Source: Siderastrea radians (Eukaryota > Cnidaria > Anthozoa > Scleractinia > Rhizangiidae). Taken from it: a stretch of DNA of 64,000 nt. Shown piece by piece: positions 53,239 to 64,000 of the stretch. The number at the start of each line of letters is the position of its first letter. Within the stretch, counting starts at the first letter, position 1. The notes beneath the pieces were generated by a model that saw only the letters and a program-made list of their open reading frames with translations, made no database searches and was not told where the DNA came from. The position numbers were made by a program, and so were the translations under genes. The DNA is taken from contig OZ024897.1 of the NCBI GenBank assembly GCA_964017195.1, positions 12,660,451 through 12,724,450 on the forward strand, written 5' to 3'.

Positions 53239-53628
53239 TCGAAAATGACATTTCTCTTTACATTATCGATAATTGTTCAAACATTCAAGTAATGAGAACA
53301 AAGAGAGTGATCAAAGGGATAAGATTCTTAATATTTAGACAAATTCTCCTTATTAGTTCCATATGAATTGTATGGCAGTAGGGAGAATATGCAATTTTAT
53401 ATCAGCGCTTAAAGGGTTACAGTGGTCAGCGGTGCGAAAACGTGGGCTTCTCAAAATGGCTGCCATGCATTTCCAATGCATTTGCCTGTCTTTGCCAGTT
53501 ACAAAAACAGAGTGGTTAAGATGTTTTTCTTTGCTTTTTTTGTCGGCTGGATCTTATTTCTTGCTAAATTTCGCTGGGGGAAATTTTCGTTTGGGCGTGA
53601 ACAGGGCAAAATTGCTTTGAAGACGAGT

Positions 53629-53790
53629 TAGCCTGCGTAGCAAGGGCTTCCGTAGGCTTTTCCCGCCCGTTTGAAGCATTTATTGCTTTTTGGCCGCAAA
53701 AAATCGCTCGCCTCAACTTTTGCGCGGCCTAAAAGCGAAAAACTGAAAGCTGCAGAGCCGGCCCTACAGAAACGCTTTCTACGCAGGCTA
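53629..53790. mobile_element. MITE, TAGCCTGCGTAGCA family, copy 1
   Basis: The ends TAGCCTGCGTAGCAAGG and TTTCTACGCAGGCTA are inverse, with CTTCCGTAGG paired to CCTACAGAAA inside. No clear target duplication was seen. Confidence 0.75.
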
Positions 53791-55365
53791 AAGTACAGGG
53801 GGCCCAGACAATAAGTTTGTGTTTAACCGTTTGTGTGACATTCAACGGCGTTTTCAAAACCCTTCGAAATCGCTATAAATATCATTTCTGAGGGAAAAGG
53901 ACGACAACACATGCACCACAAGTGAGTTAATTTAACGTTTATTTAACATTGATTCATACATATATTTAGCGATACGTCGCGATAGCATGAAACTGACGGT
54001 AAATCCCATACATTTACTATAATTTAATGTCTCGGCGCCCTGTGGTTTCACGGTGACGTTACTGATCATGCGTATTGCATTGTTCAGCGATGTCATTCAA
54101 GTTGACAGTGGTACAAACTGGCCCCAGTGTTATTTTCTAGGTTAGTGCCACGTGCGGGAGGTTGCAATAAAATGGCTTTTTTACGTACTTCCGTCCACTT
54201 ACGAGTCTGTTTGGTCATGCACTCATCGTAAGTCGGTGTCGGGGCAATTAACCGGCAGGCCTTTTCAATCTTGTCGCAACCTAATGAAGCCAGATACCGG
54301 CAAGGGGATTTTATACGTTCCTCACAGACATGATTAAGGAAAATTTTAAGTCAATTTGGCCTGCGAGCCTGATCACCGCATGCAACGCCCGATCGAAATC
54401 ACCGATCGGCATCAAGCATGACGCCGCAGAAATTTACTGGTGACTCTACGGCAATCACTGCCATTCACCTAGTGTTCCCGTTTCCGCGGTTGCTAAGTAA
54501 AACGAAGAACTGCAATCTCAGTTCAAGCAATTAGTAGCCGGCGATCAGACTTCTTAGTGAGGAATAGGGCAAAAAATATATTCCTATGAAGCGAGCGATG
54601 GGTAGAGGGAGCACTGGGCGATTTTTTTCCTCGCGTTTTGTTCCTTATAAAGGAATCTGTTCACAAGCGAATAAATTAGCGATTTCAGAACACAAGTTTC
54701 CATGCCTCTTCTCCAGGCGCCGTTGCCTTTCGTCCGTAAAGAGCGGGAAAAACTGGGAGGTGGGACTTCATGAAAGCAGTCCAACCACTTTCGCGCACCG
54801 TGCTCGACCAGAGTAACGCACGGGGAGCCCGATTTTCCCATCCTTTCCCCCATCTAGGTGAGTTTCCCATCCAGAGGTTTATAGTGTCCAAAATTAGCAC
54901 TGTCGTCAGCGGTCGTGCTGACACGTAAATAAAGTTTTTTTTCTTCCTTCCAATTTGTAAAGACCGTTCCTAGTTTGCAGTTAAAAGAGAGGAATCCTTA
55001 GAATTGTTGTCAGAATCTAGCATCGGATGGTATGTTTTCCTAACTGTTGCTCAGCCCCCGGCTGACACCTCCCCTCACCCCCTGCAATTAGGTGATTTAC
55101 TCCAGTCTGTGATCAAGTGCCTTTTATTTTACTTATAAGCGCTGACTTAGCATTTCACACAAGTATTTGAATTTTTTTTTTATCACCGGAATAAAAGGTT
55201 ACACATTGAAAATCTACATCGTATGTATTTCTAAGCAGGACAATTTTCACTATGGTTTTAGAAGTAGTGAGGCCTCCATTTCTACAACTTATATCGAGAT
55301 CACACCGAGAAGCTTTTTCTTTTCCAAAATTGTTACGCTAAAGGACCGGACCACTATATTTCAGT
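53791..55365. other. Region with no recognised gene
   Basis: Short ORFs only; nothing with a recognised motif was seen. Confidence 0.45.
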
Positions 55366-55581
55366 TAGCCTGCGTAGCAGTCGTTTCCGTTTCCTTTTAG
55401 CCAAGTGAGAGAAGCGTGAGCCAAGCGGAGATGCGCGAGGGCATGGGGCGAAAAGGAGCAAAAAAATTGCCCGCTTCCAATTCTTTTGCTCCTTTTCGCC
55501 CCATGCCCTCGCGCGTCTCCGCTTGGCTCACGCTTCTCCCACTTGGCTAAAAGGAACCGGAAACGACTGCTACGCAGGCTA
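55366..55581. mobile_element. MITE, TAGCCTGCGTAGCA family, copy 2 (long hairpin)
   Basis: The arms pair over about 95 bp: TAGCCTGCGTAGCAGTCGTT with AACGACTGCTACGCAGGCTA, and GCGAGGGCATGGGGCGAAAA with TTTTCGCCCCATGCCCTCGC. The left flank TATTTCAGT and the right flank TTTTTCAGT match at 8 of 9 bases, a likely 9-bp target duplication. Confidence 0.85.
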
Positions 55582-55872
55582 TTTTTCAGTAGTTACGCAA
55601 AATCTCTAAAAAAGCGTGACAGAATGGCCTGTAAAATCGGCCACAGCGACGTCTTCGAAAGCATTAAACACCGTCAAAAATACAACAGAAAAGACCAGGT
55701 CACTCTATCCCGTTAACAGGCTCCGTTGTGGGAAATATAGAGAAGACAAAATTGGCGAGCGACGCGAGCCATGTGAGACCCCAGGCCTCGCACGTTCACT
55801 TCACTCGCTTGCGTTTTTGTACATCCTGTTCCTCACTGTGGAGCCTGTTCACAGGGTGAGGGTCATTGATTT

Positions 55873-58800
55873 CTACTGCTTTTCTGCCATTCCATATTCT
55901 GGAGGAGGACCATCCCCCGCTGGCTCCGGCTTACCAGGGTACCCCTGCTGTTGGGGTGGGTAGCCCTGCTGTTGGGGTGGGTAGCCTTGCTGTTGGGGTG
56001 GGTAGCCCTGCTGGGGTGGATATCCCTGCAGTTGGGGTGGATATCCCTGCTGGGTGGTGAATACGGTCTGTTGCACCCCCATGGGGTAAACACCCGGCTG
56101 TTGCACTACTACCACGTTACCTGGCTGTGAAGAAAAGGCTTGCATTAGTGACGGAGAACGACTCGATACTGAGTAGGATAATAGAAAAGGAAATATGTGG
56201 GCAAAAGCGGGTGGTAAGAAATGTTCCTGAACGGATAGAATCCTCCCTTATTTTACAGAATGGTAGAGAAGGGGAGGCAAGTAGTGGAGGGGGCAGGGGT
56301 GTTATAATCCCCGCTTCCCGTACCCTTTAGTCCCGGCTCCGGGCTCCCACCTTTTTGCAATTTTTCGATTGCGAAATATTCGGCAATTTTGCATAATTTT
56401 CACTATTTCTCCAGCCTCACGCCCCTTTGGGAATCCCGCTCCCCGCACCGTCTCAGCCGCCTCCTGTACACCGCCCGCCGCTTTTCTCTCAAGCTGCCGC
56501 CCCCTGTCGCCCTCCACAGGCAAGGGGGCAGTAGAACTTGTGGCAGGGGGAGAAGGGCAGAAGCAGGAAGGGAAGGGACTGGAGGCAGAGTGTAGGGCGT
56601 AAGCGACTATCAGGGGATTATCGACTGGAGGTTATCCCCAAGGGAAACTATTGGACCGATAGTCCCCTCGACGCATTGTCTCTATTGTTCATTGTCCTCA
56701 TTATAATCATTTCTCGTCGTCACGGCTGTTATTAAAATCTGTCAAACGTATTATCGGACAAAGCAGTTTTTTTATCAAACCCCTAAAGCAGCCTTTAAAA
56801 GGAAAAAGTAACATAATTTGGTGATTGAATTTTTTTTTAACTTGCAGTCATTCTAGAGCCCAGAGCTCTGTTACTTTGGGCGGACAGAAAACGAAGGCTG
56901 AAATACACTTTGGTTACCATAGTTACCTGTGATGATCTTGCGCAGCAGGTTCCCATACAGCCAATGATAGAACCAGCCAAAGTGAAAACAGCAGCGAAGC
57001 CTGCCACGATCAGAATGGCCAAGAAACAGGCCTCAATTGTCCTGATGTCATCGCAGTTGTGCACTGTGTGGTGAAATGAAACTGTTATCCCCATGCGTAT
57101 TCTCCTCACTGTTCTCCATATAGTTCTTATAGAGAACTTGAGAGAATTTGATTAAACATCAAGACATTTCATGTCTGGTGATCATTTCCTTTATTCTCGT
57201 GACCTGTACGTTTGATCAAGTAGGGATATTGTAAGGAGAAATTAGATGATTGTCACTATTGGGGCTTAAAGGGTTAACCCTATCATTTTCCCGTCAACGC
57301 TCGAGTCATTTATTGACTTGGATTCTTGAGTCTGTGAGTGAAATGCTAAAATGTGCCCATTCAAATGAAAGCCTAGTCAGCAGATCATTCCTGTGCTGCT
57401 GTTGATGTTTATTATGCTGTACACGGCGGGTTCTGGCTTTCGAGTCTATGAGTGAAATCCTAGCCTGCGTAGCAAGCGTTTCCGTAGGGCTTTCCACAGG
57501 TTTGAAGCGTTTTTCTGCTTCTATCAGTGTTGCATTCGCCCCAACTTTTGCGCCGCCAAAAAGCGAAAAACGCCTCGAACGGGCGGAAAACCCTACGGAA
57601 ACGCTTGCTACGTAGGCTAGTGAAATCCTGAAATGTGACTATTCAAATGAAATCTACTGAGCAGTTCTTTGCTGTGGTATTGTCAATTTTTATGATGCCG
57701 TACCCCATACGCAGTTGGTCTAACTTTTGCCGGAGTCTGCTGGTCAAATCCTAAAGTGTAACCACTCAAATGAAAGCTACCGAGCAGTACTTTCCTGTGG
57801 AACTGCTTATTATGCTGTACAAGGTGGTTCTTACTACTGAGTCTGTGGGTAAAATCCTAAAGTGTGACCGGTCAGATGAAAGCTACTGAGCAGTACTTTC
57901 CTGTGGTGCTGTTTATCAAGCTGCACTAAAGTGCGGCTATTTTAATAGGCGAAACTACTTAGCCTTGGTTATTCAACTGAAAGCTTTTCCGTCAGCGTTA
58001 CTGTCCTACCATACTGTCCTACAATACCGCTTGACTGTGTTTCATTGTTTTAGAAAATGTAGTTTTATAGTAGTTTACTTCAAGTTTGACTCTCAGTATT
58101 CTTTAGAACTGAAACGGTTAACGGCAGAAAAAAAACAAACAAAACAAAACAAAACAAAAAACAAGAAACGTCTGTTACTAGATGAAAACTTTGTACCATA
58201 TCTAGATTAAATCATCCGCTATCTCGGATTAAAACCAGTTTCCATTCTTGAATAATGGTTGACAGTAAATTACTATTGAGCGTCTCAAACTCCCGTTACC
58301 CCCGACAATTGTTTATTTCCCTAGTTCGTTTGAGATAGCAGGAGACTGATTTTGTTGTAGGAAGGAGCACAAACAATGACAGAAGGAAATAGCGGCGTAC
58401 TCCTTATTAACTCCCCGTTTCACCCAGTAACCCTCGATACTCCAGGTACCAAACCAAAGCCCTTAACTCACCTGTAATGGGGGTGTCCTCTGTGTCATCA
58501 CAAAAGCATTTGTCCCCTATTTGATGACAGTTGGACTCCACCACTTTGCGGATGATATGCCAGATGAGCCATGCAATAAGAGCTATGATCACTTGAATGA
58601 TCATAACGATGAACCACAAGATGCACATCACCAAGTAGAATACCATCTGTTAATTAGTGAGAGAATAGCTGAAAAACATTCATCCCTTTCCTCAACACAG
58701 GGTCAGAATTTCACCCCGGGACGAAAAATCCATGTGAAAGCAGTGAGAGTTTTCATCTCGAATAAATACAAAACGTTTGTGAGCAATGATTTCTTCCCGG

Positions 58801-59690
58801 GGTGAAACAATGTATGTTAACAAAATCTTACTTTCGGGGTGTCGCTTCGTTCGGGGGATTCTTTTATTTCCATTTTTCTGTGAACCCGCCACAATTAGCG
58901 TGATCGCTACCTGCGGGCCTCCAAGCATTGACGATTATTGTTTTATTATTTCAATAAAGTTGTTATTGTTGTTTTTGGAAACGATGTCATGGTAGCTTTA
59001 AAATTACGGTAAATACTTGTTTCGTATCCAATGCAGTGGAGTTATTACCTTCATCGATTTCAAGGGTTTCTGCATTAAATAGTCTTAGAAATCTGCATAC
59101 GTAATCCTAGCGCACCGCGTGCATTCCGGGGCAATCCAACACGTGCCTCTATAGTATGTGTCCCTTATATAAGGTCATTCCCTTTTGACAATAGTTCATT
59201 CAGTCTATTCGCTGTTACGATTGCTTCTTTTCACGCCCCACCCGTCTTCCCGCAACGATGAATCAGCACTTCACCAGGAGCTCCCTGCTCCTGACCGCGT
59301 CGGGCTAAGTCTCCCGTATCTTATTTAGTGTAAGGCATTGTTTGCGCATGGCCCTAGAGAGAATATGTTATTAGTTATCATGTAAGTACCGAGAGCAAAT
59401 TGGCTGGAAGAGTTTCGATAACAAAATTTCTCTTAAAGAAATTTTCACTTTTTAAAGTTTCACTTACCACTGCTTTGTTTCTCTTTAACCAAGTCAAGAT
59501 TCCCAAAATAGTAATGATGGCCAGCTAGAACAAGTGACATATAAAAGGATAATTTAGTCAAGAGAGGTGTGTGTTTTGAAGGCTGGAAGAGTGACAGGGA
59601 GAACCAGGGAAAATTTAAGGCATTATTTATATGGATAAAAGTTGCCCCGGGTACCCGAGGCAACCCCCCTATCCGAGGCTAATAATAATA

Positions 59691-59726
<36 letters not shown>

Positions 59727-62700
59727 GTAATGTCTTTATTCATCACAAGATAAATGTACACATCTCATGCATGTTACATGTAAAAATCCTTAAAGTTAAT
59801 AATAGCCGTGATTATTATATTTATAACACTAAATCATAGCACTTTGTTGTCCTAAGTGTGCAGTTTGTGGTCTTCTTCGCAGGTGTGAGGTCGTGTACTA
59901 AGCGATTACATGAGAAGGAGTTGGCCCTGCTCACCGAGTCATAGTTGACCTCACGGAACTATTCATTACCGTACATAGGCACGAAACTCAATACGCCATT
60001 TTCCTTCGGATACCTTTCGTTAATTCGATCACTGTAGCCCTAGCCTGCGAACAGTCACCCTTTTTCCCTGATTCTACGTACGCGTGGAACAGTAGACCGC
60101 TTGAAGTCTACTGTTCCCCTGCTTGTTTAAACTTTATTTCTTCGAAATACATTTTGTTGAATTCGTCACTTTTAAAACCTTACACAGGTCAATACGTATC
60201 AACTGGCACGCAAAACTGTCTTTCCGGGCTAGGCTTTTGTAAGGTTTATATGTAAAAAATGGTTGTCCGGGTTAAAAAAAAGTGACCCTACCAGGAGGGT
60301 AAGCCGGGCCAGGGGCCCGTTTCTCGAAACTCCCGATAACTTTCCGCACCCGAAAACTATTTTAGGTGCACAATATTCTCCAAGAGCTATAAAATTTTTA
60401 TTGATTTTGATAGCTATGTTTTAATCTTCATAATTTCGTGAAGTGTATCGCTAAGTTTGCATCGATAATTACCACTAGCTGATAAATAAATGAGCTCGAA
60501 AAAATACTTACCGGGCCCGGAAAGTTATCGGGAGTTTCGAGAAACGGGCCCCTCAGGTTTGAATTTCTCATGTAAACGCTTCGCGCGCTGGGTTTTGCAG
60601 AGAAACGGTATGAAAAGTTGGGCTCGCCCAGGGTGGCTAAGGTAGGGGGTGAACCGTCTACCCGGGACTTTTCTCCACGTAAACAGGGCCTAAGTTTATC
60701 CTGCCTAGCCAATCGATGAAAATCGAGCTATGATTGGAAATCAATCAATATCAGTCGAAGACAGTCACATAAATGATAGCGGTTGGTATTGGCTAATCGA
60801 AGGCCAGTCGATAGTTATCAGAAAAATTCCTTAATTACATCAATTGATATCGATTGTCATCGATTGCTACATCGATTGACCACATTGGTTGAAGCAATGT
60901 TTGGTTAACTTAGCATACTTGTGAGACATCAGTGGCCTGGCAAAAGACGAGAGAGCGTGGTAACGAGGAAATTTGATGTAACGATCGAGTCGCTCAAATG
61001 GGTAAACTGAATCGATACAAATGGATGACAACCAACGGAATTTGATAAAATTCGTTGAAATTAACAGACACACAAATTTTCTTCATAGATTGGTTATCGA
61101 TTTCCAAGATCAACCAAATTTCTATTTTCATAATTAATGAATTGGTCTGGCCGGACGGAGGTTTCATCGCTTTTTTTCACGTTTCATTGTTTCTAAATTT
61201 TCGAAATGGGTACAAACGTTCCCACCAGGTTAACCCTTTAAGCCGCAATAGTGACAAGAATCTTATTTCTCCTTACCGTATCATTACTTGATCAAACATA
61301 CAGGTGATGAGAATTAAGGAAATGATCACTAAAGATGAGGTGTCTTGATGTGTGATCAAAAACTCTCAACTAGTACTATAAGAAATATATGGACAACAGC
61401 GAGGAGAACATACATGTTGATACTGGGGCTTAAAGGGAAATACGATCAATGTGAAGCTAGCTATAAAGTTCATGAAGCAAATAACCTGTATTCAGTTTTC
61501 TACGAGCATTTGACAGCAACGAAACAAATAGGTCTGAGATCCCGAAAGTCAGCGGAGCTTCTAACGTTACCTTTCACGCGGTCGGTTTACGCTCCAATAA
61601 TACTTCGCCAAGTGCATTTTGCTAAGCTCAAAAAAGAACATTGTTTGTAAAGAACGTCTAGTACGTTGATAAAGAGAAAGACAGAGGCTTTACCTCGGTT
61701 TTAGAACCTGTAAAACTTTCTGCTGACGTAAAACAAAGGAAACACAACAAGTCAAACAGCGTATTGCATACAGGTTCTTACACCGTTATTAACCTGACAG
61801 ATAGGGGCCCCGCTCTGTCGTATTCGTTTATGATGCGTTTGTCACAATTTGCTTGTGACAAAGTGAATACAGCTTAGGCAGTTTACTTATGAAGAACCTG
61901 ACTAGCTTTTTTGTCCGACTTAAGGACTGTAAACGAACTCCCGGTTTCTCCTGTTAGGTCGTTGCAATCAAGGTTCTGAATATCTGCGGCGAGTGCAAAG
62001 TCTAAGCTCACACTGTCAATAAATCACTATTCTGACTCGCCTATGGATTAATGTTCTACGAAATAAGGTGGGATACGGTTGCTTTTCAATAATAAATTCA
62101 TGTACAACCACTGGATTATAAAAAAAAAGTATAGTAAATAGCCAAGAGAACCTTGTGGTTTCGTCGGGAAAATATATTTATTTTCTCCAATCTTTTGCAT
62201 GACCAATATTTGGCTCACCTGCCTATGTGTAAGTTGTATTCATATGATAATCTTCAGACAAACGTAAAATCATTCTCGAGCTGTCAATCTTAGAGTACAA
62301 TTTGTCTTGCTCATTAATCGACTCATACAGGGAACCGGGCCAATATATCGCAAGCATCTTAAGAAGAAGCAGAGAAACAAACAGGGAATAAATTAAAACT
62401 CGTAGCCCATTGTTTTGAACAGACCAACTATCACATTTATCTAGAACTGGAATTTGAAATAAAATAAGAAGAAAACGAAAAACATAGTTTACAGTCTACT
62501 TAGAACTCTACTAAATTAAGCAATAAAACAGATCTTAGCCCCTTAACACACAAAGTCGAAACGCTGTTTATATAAATGCTGCTGAAATGCAGCGGAACAA
62601 TGCTGTGTTTATAAAATGCTGCTGAAATGCAGCGGAACAATGCACTTTGTTGTGGTGCGTTTACTGTTCCGTACGAAGGTGGTTCAAATTAAACTTTTAA

Positions 62701-64000
62701 GTCTGGGGCTTAAACCTAAAATGTGACTGGAACTTGTTTTTCGATATACACATTTTTCGCTGCAAAAACAACTTTGCGCTTTTTTCCCCAAGTTTTGAAT
62801 AAATTTAATCGTGGGAGTGCATTTTGACTTCAGAACAGAACCACGACATTCGCCCCAGGGTTCATTCCATCTAGGACTTACTTAAATTATATTTTCTTGA
62901 GTTATACGTTTTCGACACGAAAAAAAGTATAAAGAGTGTGTTCACCTGTGACTACGTGATGACTTTGAAATTTCTCTATACAAATAGACAATTTGTCAAC
63001 TGAATTTACTAGGTATCTTCTATTGAGTTCACAAAATAATGAGTCGCGTTTATGCAATGTCAGTCCCAATTTTTTTCCCTTTTGTCTTGGTAAATAATCT
63101 TTTGAATAATGTTGTCTTTTGAATTATTTACTTCGCCATTCGCATGCATGGAAAGTGGGTTAAAAACATTATGGTCGATGGTAACCACGCGAGATTGTGC
63201 GAGTAACTTATTTCTGGTGTATACAGCTTGCATCGCCAATCACAAACAGGGATGCAGACCACACAAGGTAACAGGTATATATGAATACAGAAATCCATCC
63301 TGCCAACAGCTGCCTAGGTATTTGCTTCTGCCATCTCATGAATACGGTTAATATGAGAGTCATAAGAATTTTTTGCTTGCTCATATTGTCATTTCACGAT
63401 CTATGCATTTACTAGATCGACTTATTTATTATATGAGTACAGTGAGTACACGAGAGTAAATAAAGATTGATGCTCATTAAAAAAGTAGTCAATGTTCGGA
63501 CGTTCTGTTCTGAAAACCTCAGCAGCTAGCTCCTAATTCAGTATTTATCGCTCATTGCGGATCAGGTGGTTTGAATTCCTAATGCCAATAATGTAACAGT
63601 TAGTACTTTATTCACGCTTTAAAAGCCTTGCACCAATGCAAAGTAAATAAATATTGGTAGACTAAATGTGTAAAACTTTGATCTTGGCAAGCGACTTCAA
63701 GTCGGGCTTGAGATCATGATTTCTTCGGCAAAACTGGTGAAGCTTGAACGCGGAAAAAGTGATGTTGTGAGAACAACATTAATTTTTGCACCAAATTTTA
63801 TCGTCAAGATCAGTTTTTACCTAAGACTGTTAAAAAAGGAAAACAAAATTTTATAGGTAGTATAGCTCATAATACAAGAACTAATTAGTTTACATTACAG
63901 AAGATATCGACAGTTATTTTACCCCAACTCCGGACCATACGCCTGAACCTTCGGGGCCGCCTTTGCTGAGGTAGATAAATCCACATATCAACTCAATCAG
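55873..64000 (-). CDS. TSP3: four-pass membrane protein gene, paralogue 3 (5' end off window)
   Basis: Exon 1 is cut by the edge: 64000-63923 reads LIELICGFIYLSKGGPEG and ends WSGVG. Exon 2 (59524-59468) reads LAIITILGILTWLKRNKAV. Exon 3 (58646-58472) reads MVFYLVMCILWFIVMIIQVI, continues through TM3, then a loop with CHQIGDKCFC. Exon 4 (57063-56927) reads HNCDDIRTIEACFLAILIV, TM4, GSIIGCMGTCCARSSQ. Exon 5 (56124-55873) reads PGNVVVVQQPGVYPMGVQQ, then five GYPP repeats, and ends DGPPPEYGMAEKQ with TAG. Phases 0, 0, 1 and 0 match TSP2. The tail holds a PPxY motif. By comparison with TSP1 and TSP2 the start codon should lie about 70 bp beyond the right edge. Confidence 0.82.
55935..56055. repeat. 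Coding minisatellite (GYPPQ repeat) in TSP3 exon 5
   Basis: On the plus strand about five units of TGCTGTTGGGGTGGGTAGCC type repeat at 15-24 bp spacing; the minus strand encodes GYPPQQ or GYPPQQQ units. Confidence 0.9.
57095..57277. mobile_element. MITE, CCCTTTAAGCCCC family, copy 3
   Basis: It contains TTGATTAAACATCAAGAC, CTCGTGACCTGTACG and the end CACTATTGGGGCTTAAAGGG. The left end is degraded. It lies in TSP3 intron 3. Confidence 0.65.
57300..57930. repeat. Tandem ~115-bp repeat, about 5 copies
   Basis: Same unit as at 41570-42340 (CATTCAAATGAAAGC, GAGCAGTACTTTCCTGTG, CTGTACAAGGTGGTTCT). It is interrupted by a MITE at 57461-57619. Confidence 0.85.
57461..57619. mobile_element. MITE, TAGCCTGCGTAGCA family, copy 3, TSD GTGAAATCC
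   Basis: The ends TAGCCTGCGTAGCAAGCGTT and AACGCTTGCTACGTAGGCTA are inverse. Both flanks read GTGAAATCC, an exact 9-bp duplication, and the host repeat is continuous across the site once the element is removed. Confidence 0.88.
59100..59340. other. Possible LTR-like fragment
   Basis: TATATAAGGT near 59166 is followed by a region shaped like a transcription start leader (AGTTCATTCAGTCTATTCGC). No paired LTR, primer-binding site or internal coding region is seen, so this is weak. Confidence 0.2.
59680..59727. repeat. (AAT)n/(GAT)n microsatellite
   Basis: A short AAT run changes to a GAT run. A 24-bp near-palindrome (GTTGCCCCGGGTACCCGAGG...) lies just upstream at 59641-59664. Confidence 0.9.
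60312..60552. mobile_element. MITE, GGGGCCCGTTTCTC family, copy 3
   Basis: The left end GGGGCCCGTTTCTCGAAACT is the exact inverse of the right end AGTTTCGAGAAACGGGCCCC, followed by CCCGATAACTTTCC paired with GGAAAGTTATCGGG. This is the best-preserved copy. It lies in TSP3 intron 1. Confidence 0.9.
60700..60885. repeat. Cluster of ATCGATTG-type words
   Basis: AATCGATGAAAATCGA, CAATTGATATCGATTG and CATCGATTGCTACATCGATT recur in both orientations over about 180 bp. Confidence 0.5.
61231..61437. mobile_element. MITE, CCCTTTAAGCCCC family, copy 4 (reverse)
   Basis: It starts TAACCCTTTAAGCCGCAATA and ends TACTGGGGCTTAAAGGG. The internal words are the inverse of copy 3. Confidence 0.7.
61438..63922. 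other. TSP3 intron 1, little recognisable content
   Basis: Mostly AT-rich intron. A 41-bp direct duplication (TGCTGCTGAAATGCAGCGGA with AACAATGC) sits at about 62560-62645, next to one fragment of the ~115-bp repeat near 62650-62730. Confidence 0.5.

Noticed and set aside
59100..59340. Solo LTR
   Set aside because: Only a TATA-like word and a leader-like stretch; no matching LTR, TG/CA ends or target duplication could be shown, so kept only as a weak feature.

Overview
The window is animal nuclear DNA with intron-rich genes, no long operon-like ORFs and many short inverted-repeat elements. The gene content (LIM kinase, tetraspanin, a coral-style sulfotransferase tail, a rhodopsin-type GPCR remnant) and the repeat families suggest a cnidarian, most likely a stony coral. 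This assignment rests on recognition only; no search was run. All recognisable genes except one fragment lie on the minus strand.

Layout. 224-709: first coding exon of a tetraspanin whose other exons lie off the left edge. 4639-24403: a LIM kinase (LIMK) gene of about 20 kb. I could place 19 coding exons covering two LIM domains, a PDZ domain and a kinase domain ending in a natural stop; only the initiator exon is unplaced. One PDZ exon carries an in-frame TGA, and one exon junction does not keep frame in the simplest model. 25945-26672: a broken GPCR abutting a plus-strand sulfotransferase C-terminal fragment. 26887-31051: repeats, including a nested foldback element.

31052-64000: a tandem cluster of three paralogous minus-strand genes for small four-pass membrane proteins (here TSP1, TSP2, TSP3). 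They share exon order, exon lengths and splice phases. TM1 is in exon 1, TM2 in a 57-nt exon, TM3 plus a cysteine-rich loop in exon 3, TM4 ending in a GSIIGCMG motif in exon 4, and a short tail with a VVQQPG motif in exon 5. The tails have diverged: TSP1 stops at once, TSP2 ends in a PPxY motif, and TSP3 carries a GYPPQ repeat before a PPxY motif. TSP1 seems to have lost the TM3 coding segment. TSP3 is cut by the right edge. The family resembles CD20/MS4A proteins in layout but I cannot name it.

Intron 1 of TSP2 holds a complete hAT transposon (43999-48233) with an uninterrupted 888-residue transposase ORF, matching terminal repeats and an exact 8-bp target-site duplication. Much of the remaining DNA consists of MITE-like inverted repeats in several families, a Tc1/mariner-type non-autonomous element, a 29-bp satellite and a dispersed tandem repeat of roughly 115 bp.
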